Source: Leptolyngbya sp. SIO1E4 (GTDB lineage: Bacteria > Cyanobacteriota > Cyanobacteriia > Phormidesmidales > Phormidesmidaceae). From it: DNA of 64,000 nucleotides. Where the stretch lies: contig JAAHFU020000003.1 in assembly GCA_010672825.2 (NCBI GenBank), forward strand, positions 62,001 through 126,000. Direction: 5' to 3'. Shown here piece after piece: positions 52,526-61,000 of the stretch. The translations under genes were made by a program, and so were the position numbers. The notes beneath the pieces were generated by a model, which did not search any database, had not been told where the DNA came from, and saw nothing but the letters and a program-made list of their open reading frames with translations. How positions within the stretch are numbered: the stretch's first letter is position 1; each line of letters begins with the position of its first letter.

Positions 52526-52873
52526 AGGAGGGTGGATGGGTGGATAAGTGGGGTGGATGAGCGGGGTGGATGAATGAGACGATAAAAATCAGAAATCAGA
52601 AAAAGGGGGGAGGGTCGTGGGTAATTAGCCATGGGGCAATCGTTAGGAATGGCGCATTCCCGATACCCCTCCCATGAATTCGGGATGAATATCTGGCAGG
52701 ATCTCTGGCTATTGCCGTCTCCTTGAGACGGGGACTCATCCAATGCGGACGATCGCTGCCCTTCAAGGGATAGGGGGATTCAAGCGAGTGGGAACCTGTC
52801 GGTAACGGATGCATAGGCAGCCGTACGCCAAATACCCGCGCCATCGCTAACGGCAGCGGGCTGTGAATCGGCA
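52526..52873. other. Gap between efflux adaptor and pump genes
   Basis: No credible gene. The end near the pump start has short degenerate GGTGGATGAG-like repeats (52531-52580) and a G-rich run (52604-52612). The length suggests the pump may have its own promoter or leader. Confidence 0.5.
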
Positions 52874-54172
52874 CTATTCAGCCACGGTCACGACATCTCC
52901 CGTCTGTACATAGCTAGCCCCTGCCACAATGACTTGTTCGCCCGCGTCCAGGCCTTGCAGAATCTCCGCCTGGGCAGCAGCCTCTCCCTCGGCGTTGAGG
53001 CGTGTACCCACCTCAACAGTGCGGGCAACAGCAGTGCTGTCGGGGCCAAGAACATAGACCCGAACTGACCCATCCGGCTGGGGCAACAGGGCTGAAGATG
53101 GCACGGTTAACCCCGATCTCTCCCCAACTTGCAGATCCACCGTCAAGAACATGCCTGAGCGCAGGCGATCGCTGGCAGGGAGCCGAATAATCACTTGAGC
53201 TGTGCGCGTTTGAGGATCCACTAGGGGCTGAATTTCCTGCACCGTGCCCTCTACCCGCACGGTTGTATCTGTCGTAGAAGCCACAACAGCAGGAGCCCCG
53301 ACCTGAACTTGAGCGAGCTGTGCTTGAGGAACCTCAGCGGCCAGTTCTAGCTGATTGTTCCGAATGAGCGTGACCACTTCATTGGCCGTAGACGACACAT
53401 TGCCCACACTGGCAGGTCGCTCGGCCACGATGCCTTCTGTCGGGGCATTCACAGTGGTGTAGGTCAGCTGGGTTTGAAGTTGAGCCTGTTCTGATTGACG
53501 ACTCCGAACCGTCGCTTCGGCACTCGCTACCGTGGCCCGGGCCACCCCTACGGACTCGCGGGCTGTGACCGCCTGGGTGGCCCGGCTATCAAGCTCTTGG
53601 GCACTGACGGCCCCTTGAGCCGCCAAAGACTGGTAGCGCTGCAAATTTGCTTCCGCCTCGGCTAAAGCCGCTTCGGCCTGGGCTAAATTGGCTTTTTCCT
53701 GCTGCACCTGAGCTTGAGCCACCTCGATCTGAGCGGCTGCCTGCTGAATCTGAGTTCGCAGTTCAGTGTCGTCAAGGATGACCAGAGGCTGCCCGGCGAC
53801 AACGCGATCGCCTTCTTCGACGAGCACGTCTCGTATTTGCAGACCACCAATTTGAGGGGTCACCGCCAATAAATCAGCAGGTTGCACCGTCCCTGTCACC
53901 GTCAAGCGATCGGTCACCTGTCCCATTTGCGCAGGCACAACCGTCACCGTTTGAGCGCTCACCTGAGCGGCAGAGTCAGCCGCAAGGGGCTGACTCGCAG
54001 AATCTGCCTCCCGAGCAAAAAACCGGGAGCCAATTAAGGTAATCGCGATACCCAACGCGATGCCCGCAAAGAGTTTTACGTAGCCTCCCCCTGATGACGC
54101 CGCCTTTTCTCCCTGAAAAGGGATGCCACCGTTAAGGGAAGATGCCGGATCCGAATCTTGGAGTTGTGTCAC
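52874..54172 (-). CDS. RND efflux periplasmic adaptor subunit
   Basis: 432 residues from ATG 54172. Short cytoplasmic part, one anchor segment (VKLFAGIALGIAITLIGSRF, about residues 32-51), then the barrel-sandwich half GGLQIRDVLVEEGDRVVAGQ, a coiled-coil hairpin of about 100 residues (IEVAQAQVQQEKANLAQAEA ... TVRSRQSEQAQLQTQLT), the second half TVNAPTEGIVAERPASVGNV and beta-barrel domains (RLRSGMFLTVDLQVGE, GLDAGEQVIVAGASYVQTGD). Bridges the RND pump and an outer-membrane channel. Same strand and upstream of the pump. Confidence 0.94.
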   Translation of the reverse strand: MTQLQDSDPASSLNGGIPFQGEKAASSGGGYVKLFAGIALGIAITLIGSRFFAREADSASQPLAADSAAQVSAQTVTVVPAQMGQVTDRLTVTGTVQPADLLAVTPQIGGLQIRDVLVEEGDRVVAGQPLVILDDTELRTQIQQAAAQIEVAQAQVQQEKANLAQAEAALAEAEANLQRYQSLAAQGAVSAQELDSRATQAVTARESVGVARATVASAEATVRSRQSEQAQLQTQLTYTTVNAPTEGIVAERPASVGNVSSTANEVVTLIRNNQLELAAEVPQAQLAQVQVGAPAVVASTTDTTVRVEGTVQEIQPLVDPQTRTAQVIIRLPASDRLRSGMFLTVDLQVGERSGLTVPSSALLPQPDGSVRVYVLGPDSTAVARTVEVGTRLNAEGEAAAQAEILQGLDAGEQVIVAGASYVQTGDVVTVAE

Positions 54173-54725
54173 AGTGAATCCTTTGGCCCAACTGTTGTCG
54201 AAAGATTGAAAAAATATTAAAAAGTGTTACCAAGTATTATGGCTTACCACATTCATTCCTGGGGGTTGAGAGTCTGAATGGATTGAGGCAATCCTCACCT
54301 TGATTCAGTCATACCCAGTCAGCGCGCAAAGATAAAGGTACTGACGGTTCGCCAGTCGCCTGGGCCTGAAGCAACTTCTTGAACAGAGACGTGCAGCCAT
54401 CTCTAGACGTTCCAACCTGACGATATGGTCGCAGGGGCGTGGCACCCTAGACGCGTCACGATATCAGGTTGATAAGAATCACACGCAATCGGAAAATTCT
54501 TTGCTCCAATAACAGAGAGTCGTTCAAGATTCTCTCGTTTTCAGAACCGAGTTTAGGCGTCTTGAGGCGGCATCCTTTGCAGCGGCAACCGACGTAAATC
54601 TTCTCTCTGAAGCTTTGGTGAATAACCGCATTACATCAGGGACTACCGTTATACTCAGTAGCAGTTAGTAAGATTTCTGAAACGGTAGAGGGCAACTACT
54701 TCACTGCTTTTAGGTAGGCATCGGC
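54173..54725. other. Divergent intergenic region, efflux adaptor and HD gene
   Basis: About 550 bp without a convincing gene. It contains an 8-bp inverted repeat CAACCTGA (54413) ... TCAGGTTG (54464) with 43 bp between arms; a regulator-binding role is possible but unsupported. Promoters for both flanking genes should be here. Confidence 0.5.
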
Positions 54726-55574
54726 ATGTTTAACGCGACTGAGATTTTAATCTCTGACTTTGTAGAAAAGCTCCGCGCTGGTTATCACCGCACCTACGGC
54801 GGCCTCAACCCCGACTATGAAGACATCATTGCCTGGGCAGGCAGCATGGCGCTGGAAAACATTGCCAATAGCGATGCTCTCTATCACAATGTTGAGCACA
54901 CCATCCTCGTCACGCTGGTGGGTCAAGAAATTTTGCGCGGCAAGCAAATTCGAGAAGGGGGGGTCAGTTGCGAAGACTGGCTCCACTTTATTATTTCTCT
55001 GGTGTGTCACGACATTGGTTACGTCAAAGGCGTGTGTCGGGGCGATCGCGATCGCGACCACTTATATGCCACCGGTAACAACGGCAACATGATAGAGCTG
55101 AGTCCGGGGGCCTCTGACGCCTCTCTCACGCCTTATCATGTGGACCGGGGCAAGTTATTTATTGCAGAGCGGTTTGGCAACAACCGCATTATTGATGCCG
55201 AAATCATCAAGCGCAACGTCGAGCTGACGCGTTTCCCAGTCCCCAAAGAGGAAGACCACCAAGATACGCGACAGTTTCCAGGGTTGGTGCGAGCCGCAGA
55301 TCTGATTGGCCAGCTCAGTGATCCCCGCTACCTTAAGAAGATCGGGGCCTTGTTCTACGAGTTTGAAGAGACGGGGCAAAACAAATACTTAAACTATCGC
55401 CACCCTGATGATCTTAAGCGGAACTATCCCAAGTTCTACTGGAACGTCGTGCATCCTTACATTCAGGATGGCCTGCGTTATCTCTCCCTGACCCAGGAAG
55501 GAAAACAAATCATTGCGAATTTGTACTCAAATGTGTTTATGGTTGAAAACGAAAACAGCGTTGTTCCAACCTAA
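54726..55574 (+). CDS. HD-domain metal-dependent phosphohydrolase (Npun_R2479 type)
   Basis: 282 residues from ATG 54726. HD-domain ligands are visible: ALYHNVEHTILVTLVGQEIL, then FIISLVCHDIGYVKG (the HD pair), YHVDRGKLFIAERF, and a later D in LVRAADLIGQLSDPRYLKK. The whole protein matches a cyanobacterial family of unknown substrate, possibly nucleotide or second-messenger hydrolysis. Cytoplasmic, no signal. The downstream permease gene starts 18 bp after the stop, so they may share a transcript although no functional link is obvious. Confidence 0.88.
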   Translation: MFNATEILISDFVEKLRAGYHRTYGGLNPDYEDIIAWAGSMALENIANSDALYHNVEHTILVTLVGQEILRGKQIREGGVSCEDWLHFIISLVCHDIGYVKGVCRGDRDRDHLYATGNNGNMIELSPGASDASLTPYHVDRGKLFIAERFGNNRIIDAEIIKRNVELTRFPVPKEEDHQDTRQFPGLVRAADLIGQLSDPRYLKKIGALFYEFEETGQNKYLNYRHPDDLKRNYPKFYWNVVHPYIQDGLRYLSLTQEGKQIIANLYSNVFMVENENSVVPT

Positions 55575-55592
55575 TCGGCTCTCTGTGCTGGC

Positions 55593-56738
55593 ATGACTTG
55601 GTGGCAAAAGCTTCGAAAAAACTCTCTGGCTAAGCTAGGGGCAACTATTCTGGTCATTTTCTACGTCATCGTATTAATGGCAGAATTTATCGCCCCTTAC
55701 GATGCCTATATCCCTGCACCCAGTGCCTCTTTACTCCCGCCTACACACGTTTACTGGCGGAATCAGGTAACCGGGCAATGGCTGGGGCCCCATGTGTATC
55801 CCACAACCCAGGGGCCGGTGTCTTTAGAGACGGGGGACCGAGAGGTCTTCATGGATTTTGAGCAGCCTTCACCCATTCGGCTGTTTGTCAAAGGAGACCC
55901 CTATCGGTGGTTGCAGCTGAAGCTGCCGTTGCCTACGCGCTTTTCGCTATCGGCACAAAGATTTGAAGAGGTTGAGCTATTCCCTGGTTTTTCAGGCGAT
56001 CGCCATTTATTTGGCACCGCTGGCCCTGGACGATGGAATATCTTGGGCACTGATGAGCAAGCCCGCGATCAGCTCAGCCGTCTGATGTATGGAGGCCGGG
56101 TCAGCCTCAGTATTGGCCTGGTGGGGATTATTTTGTCCTTTCCCCTCGGCATGTTTATAGGCGGGTTGGCAGGCTACTTTGGCGGATGGATAGACGCCGT
56201 GCTGATGCGGCTGGTCGAGGTGATCATGACCATCCCCGACATTTATTTACTGGTTGCCTTAGCCGCGGTATTACCGGCTACCCTCTCTAGTGCCCAGCGC
56301 TTTCTGCTGATCGTGATGATTACGTCCTTTGTGCGGTGGACGGGTTTGGCTCGGGTGGTGCGGGGGCAGGTGTTGTCGTTGAAGTCCCAGACCTATGTGG
56401 ATGCCTCCAAAGCTATGGGCGGGCAACCTTTTTACATTATTTTGCGCCATGTGTTGCCTCAAACAGCCACCTATGTGATTATTTCGGCGACCTTAGCGAT
56501 TCCTGGGTTCATTGTGGCAGAGGCAATCCTGAGTTTGATTGGGCTTGGTATTCAGCAGCCCGATCCGTCCTGGGGTAATATGCTGTCTCTGGCCACGAAT
56601 GCCTCAATTTTGGTGCTGCATCCCTGGTTAATCTGGCCCCCAGCCCTGCTCATTGTGTTAACGGTTTTATCCTTCAACTTGCTGGGAGATGGCCTCCGCG
56701 ATGCCCTCGACCCGAGGAGTTTGAGAACCTATGATTAG
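55593..56738 (+). CDS. ABC transporter permease, DppC/OppC family
   Basis: 381 residues from ATG 55593 (MTWWQKLRKNSLAKLGATIL). N-terminal OppC-type segment with TM1 (ATILVIFYVIVLMAEFIAPYD), a periplasmic loop of about 120 residues that is longer than in enterobacterial DppC, then the inner-membrane core: SLSIGLVGIILSFPLGMFIG, IMTIPDIYLLVALAAVLPA and the EAA loop VDASKAMGGQPFYIILRHVL. Imports peptides or related solutes with partners that are not in this window (no DppB, ATPase or binding protein adjacent). Its last bases overlap the next gene by 8 bp. Confidence 0.92.
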   Translation: MTWWQKLRKNSLAKLGATILVIFYVIVLMAEFIAPYDAYIPAPSASLLPPTHVYWRNQVTGQWLGPHVYPTTQGPVSLETGDREVFMDFEQPSPIRLFVKGDPYRWLQLKLPLPTRFSLSAQRFEEVELFPGFSGDRHLFGTAGPGRWNILGTDEQARDQLSRLMYGGRVSLSIGLVGIILSFPLGMFIGGLAGYFGGWIDAVLMRLVEVIMTIPDIYLLVALAAVLPATLSSAQRFLLIVMITSFVRWTGLARVVRGQVLSLKSQTYVDASKAMGGQPFYIILRHVLPQTATYVIISATLAIPGFIVAEAILSLIGLGIQQPDPSWGNMLSLATNASILVLHPWLIWPPALLIVLTVLSFNLLGDGLRDALDPRSLRTYD

Positions 56739-57183
56739 AGCCTATCTGCGAGGTCTGCTCACCCTCTTCGTGGCTTTAGGCATGATGATCGGGCTAGTGA
56801 GCTGCAATGGGGTGAATGCAGCCCCACCTCAAGCGGTTGTTACCCAAGCGGTGATGGCACAAGCGCAAGATAATCAGCAAACCCTTTGGCAGCAGCTCTC
56901 TCTGCAGGCAGAGGCAACTCCGTCGTTATCGGTCAGCAGGGTCAAGATTCGGCAGACCCGCCCAGTGCAGGTGGCCTCTACCCTGGCCTATGAGGTGACT
57001 GGCACCTATCAATACAAGCTGCGTTATCCTAACCGTCGCAAAATTGAGCAGTCACAGGTGCCGTTTACGGTGGTTTTGCAAGCGATTCCAGAAACAGAAG
57101 ATTGGCAGCTCTTACGAACGGCGAAGGGGGTTGCAGGCGATCGCCCCTGGTCGTGGCAGCCGTTGCAGGGCGATCGCGCTTAG
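56731..57183 (+). CDS. Putative lipoprotein of unknown function
   Basis: 150 residues from ATG 56731, overlapping the permease gene by 8 bp. Signal with lipobox-like LVSC (TLFVALGMMIGLVSCNGVNA, Cys about residue 26). The mature part is short, with a beta-strand-rich centre (PVQVASTLAYEVTGTYQYKL, QVPFTVVLQAIPETEDWQLL). Not a recognised family and no enzyme motif seen. The overlap suggests co-expression with the permease, perhaps as an envelope accessory. HIP1 sites occur near the end. Confidence 0.8.
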   Translation: MIRAYLRGLLTLFVALGMMIGLVSCNGVNAAPPQAVVTQAVMAQAQDNQQTLWQQLSLQAEATPSLSVSRVKIRQTRPVQVASTLAYEVTGTYQYKLRYPNRRKIEQSQVPFTVVLQAIPETEDWQLLRTAKGVAGDRPWSWQPLQGDRA

Positions 57184-57319
57184 CTCCTCAGTTACCAGCA
57201 AACCCGCGGTAAAAAATTAAAAGAACCGTTAGAACTTGGGGATTTCAGATATTCCACCAGCATTATTAGCAGTATGTCTTGCTGTAAAGACTGCGTCGTT
57301 CCCGAGTTCTTTAACCGTT

Positions 57320-57724
57320 ATGCATAATCCCGCGATCGTTGATGATCCCAAACAGTGTTTGGAGACCCGCTGCCCTATTCAGTTTGTGCTGGAAATTGTG
57401 GGCAGCAAGTGGGCCATCTTAATTCTGCGAGAGTTATTTTCGGGGAGTCGACGCACCCATGAGTTTTTAGAGGCATTGCCTGGCATCAGCACCAAAACCT
57501 TAACCGCCCGCCTGCGTGAGTTAGAAAGTTACGGCCTGGTGACGCGCAAGGTCTATGCCGAAGTGCCCCCGCGTGTGGAGTACTCTCTGACGGAGAAGGG
57601 GTTAGAGATTCAGCCGGTGATGATGGCGCTGAAAGGGTTGGGTGAGCGATGGCTGCAGCAGGCGTCTTGTGATTGCCCGATGGATCCGAACGCTCTCTTT
57701 GGGGCAGAGTCGCTATCGGCGTAG
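57320..57724 (+). CDS. HxlR-family winged-helix regulator
   Basis: 134 residues from ATG 57320 (MHNPAIVDDPKQCLETRCPI); an upstream in-frame start adds an unlikely leader. Signature CPIQFVLEIVGSKWAILILR, ELFSGSRRTHEFLEALPGIS and TKTLTARLRELESYGLVTRK, then the wing PPRVEYSLTEKGLEIQPVMM. Cys18 is in the usual HxlR sensing position. The C-terminus has a further CDCP. Binds DNA as a dimer and often responds to electrophile or redox stress; target unknown. Confidence 0.93.
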   Translation: MHNPAIVDDPKQCLETRCPIQFVLEIVGSKWAILILRELFSGSRRTHEFLEALPGISTKTLTARLRELESYGLVTRKVYAEVPPRVEYSLTEKGLEIQPVMMALKGLGERWLQQASCDCPMDPNALFGAESLSA

Positions 57725-58035
57725 GGGGTTGGCCTCTTTGCAACCCAGCCCTAAACTCGCCGCGCTGCCTGCTGCACCTCACCCCCTATCCCATACAGTT
57801 CTGCTTTACCATCCTTCAAGGCTCTGGCTTCAATAGCTGCTTTATTGCACCTGAAGTTCTGGTTAGGACAGTCAAATCTCCTGAAATCCTTATGCAGCAA
57901 GGTTTTGACTTCTGCCTTCTGATTTCTGACTTTTGCTATATCAGCCTTGTTCGATGAGTTCAGTTTCAGAATTTTGAGCAAACTTGAACCACGAACATGA
58001 GGAGTTTCAGTCGCCACTATTCGCCGTAGCAACCA
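57725..58035. other. Convergent gap, HxlR gene and NB-ARC gene
   Basis: About 310 bp between convergent genes. Short frames here overlap each other and have no support. No strong terminator hairpin found. Confidence 0.5.
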
Positions 58036-61000
58036 TCATGGCCACTGGCAGCAAACCTCTCTCATAGCCTCGACCAATCGCTGTAGAGACCTCTTATCGC
58101 CTCCAGATAGAGACAGAATGGCTGGAGCAAGTTTGGGGATATCGGACAAAAAAGTCTTGCGCGGCTGATGGGCAAGGCTGTGCAAGACCTCTTGCCATAA
58201 AGCAGAATCAGTTTCAAGTGTTTTCAGCTTAGGCAGCAACCTACTCAGGGCCTTGGCCCGCTCAGACTCGTTCTGAATCGAGCGGGCTACTGCCAGCGCC
58301 TCACTCATCAGCTCAGGGGGCAAATATTTGGTTACATTCATCAGGGTCTTGGTCCGCTCAGACTCATTCTGAATCGAGCGCGCCACTGTCAGCGCCTCAC
58401 TCATCAGCTCCGGCATAGACTCGGCTAAACGCCCCAGGGTATCGGCCCGGACAGACTTATCCTGAATCGAGCGTGCCACTGCCAGCACTTCGCTCATCAG
58501 CTCCGGGGGCAAATACTTGGCTAAACTCATCAGGGTCTTGGCTCGGGAATACGCAGACTTAATGGAGCAAACCACTGCCAACGCCTCACCCATCAGCTCC
58601 GGGGGTACAACCCGAGTCAAATCCATCAGGACCTCAACTCGCTCAGACTCATCCTGAATCAAGCGAACCCCCGCCAGTGCTTCGCTCATAGCCTCCGGCG
58701 TGTACTCGGCTAAACGCCTCAGGACATAGATCCGAGAAGACTCATCCTGAATGGAACGAACCACCCCCAGGGCCTCGCTCACGACCTCTGGCACATACTT
58801 GGCTAAACTCATCAGAGCATAGGCCCGGTCAGACTCACGCTGAATCGAGCGGGCCACTGCCAGCGCCTCACTCATCAGCTCTGGGGGCACAGACTTGGCT
58901 ACACGTCCCAGGGCCTCGGCCCGCTCATACTCACGCTGAATCGAGCGGACCACTGCCAGCGCCTCACTCATCAGCTCTGGAGGCACATGCTCGGCGATAC
59001 TCCACAGAGCCTCGGCCCGCTTAGATTCATCCTGAATCGAGCGGACCACTGACAGCGCCTCTGGGGGGCTAGACCCGACTAACCTCACCAGGGCCCTGAC
59101 CCGCTCATACTCAGACTGAATGGGGCGGGCCAAGGTCAGTGCCTCACTCATCAGCTCCGGGGGTACAGACTCGGCTAAACTCTTCAGGGCCTCGCCCCGG
59201 TAATACTCATGCTGAATCGAGCGGACCACTGACAGCGCCTCGCTTATCAGTTCCGGGGGTACATATTGGGCTACACTCTTCAGGGCCTCAGCCCGCTCAG
59301 ATTCATTCTGAATGGAGCGAACCACTGCCAGCGCCTCACCCATCAGCTCCGGGGGCACAGACCCGACTAACCTCACCAGGGTCCTGGCCCGGTCATCTTC
59401 ATTCTGAATGGAGCGGGCCAAGGTCAGTGCCTCACTCATCAACTTCGGGGGCACAGACTCGGCTACACTCTTCAGGGCCTCGGCTCGCTCAGATTCATCC
59501 TGAATGGAGCGGACCAAGGTCAGTGCCTCACTCATCAGCTCCGGGGGTACATATTGGGCTACACTCTTCAGGGCCTCGGCCCGCCTATACTCATACTGAA
59601 TGGAGCGGACCACTGCCAGCGCCTCACTCATCAGCTCCGGGGGTACATATTGGGCTACACTCTTCAGGGCCTCAGCCCGCTCAGATTCATTCTGAATGGA
59701 GCGAACCACTGCCAGCGCCTCGCTCATCAGCTCTGGAGGCGCATACTTGGCCATACTCCTCAGAGCATTGGCCCGCTCAAACCCATCCTGAATGAAGCGG
59801 GCCAAGGTTAGCGCCTCGCCCATCAGCTCCCGGGGCATAGACTTGACTAGACACTTCAGGATCTTGACCTGGTCAGACTTATTCTGAATGGAACGAACCA
59901 CCCCCAGCGCCTCGCTCATCAGTTCCGGGGGCACAGACTTGGCTAAACTCATCAGGGCCTCAACCTGCCGATATTCATGGTGAACGAAACGATAATGTTC
60001 ATCGTGAATGGAACGAGCCACCCCCAGCGCCTCGCCTATAACCTCCGGGACAGACTTGGCTAAACTCATCAGGGCATTGACCCGGTCAGGCTTAAATTGA
60101 ATGGAGCGGGCCAGCGCCAGCGCCTCACTCATCAGCTCTGGGGGCAAATGCTCAGCTAAACTCTCCAGGGCATTGACCTGGGAAGATTCAGACCGAATCG
60201 AGCGGACCAATGGCAGCGCCTCATCTACAACCTCCGGTACATACTCGACTAAACTCATCAGGGCGTCGACCTGGGAATATTCAGACCGAATCTTGCGGGC
60301 TACCCCCAACGCCTCGCTTACGACCTCCGGGACATATTCGACTAAACTCATCAGGGCATGAACCCGGTCAGACTCAGACTGAATCGAGCGCGCCACCGCC
60401 AGCGTCTCACTCACGACCTCCGGGACATATCCGGCTAAACTCATCAGGGCATTGACCTGGGAAGATTTATTCTGAATGGAGCGGGCCACCGCCAGCGCTT
60501 CACCCACCAGACCTGGGGGAATATACTCGGCCAAGCTCATCAGGACCTTAGCCCGCTCATACTCAGACTGAATCGAGCGCGCCACCGCCAGCGCCTCGCT
60601 CATCAGCTCTGGAGGCACATGCTCGGCTAAACTTACCAGGGCGGTGGCCCGCTCATACTCAGACTGAATCAAGCGCGCCACCGCCAGCGCCTCGCCCACG
60701 GTCTCTGGAACAAACTTGGCTATGTCCATTAGGGCATAGGCTCGGTCAGACTCATCCTGAATCGAGCAGGTCACCGCCAGGGCCTCGCTCATGACCTCCG
60801 GCACAGACTCGGCCAAACTTCTGAGGGCATAGGCTCGGGAATAGTCATCCTGAATCGAGCGCGCCACCGCCAGGGCCTTGCTTAATAAGCTTCTAGGGAG
60901 ATGAGGTGCGAGACTTCTGAGACCATTCGCTCGCTGGTCTGGCTTCTGAATTTGCCTCACATAGGCTAACCCCTGAACCGGTTGCCAAAGTCCCTTTTCG

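Noticed and set aside
54413-54471. CAACCTGA...TCAGGTTG inverted repeat as an operator
   Set aside because: Arms are only 8 bp and 43 bp apart; this can occur by chance and has no supporting context.
59139-60455. Several plus-strand frames (SSGPRP, PHSSAPG repeats) opposite the NB-ARC gene
   Set aside because: Shadows of the 96-bp coding repeats; low-complexity translation and no start context.
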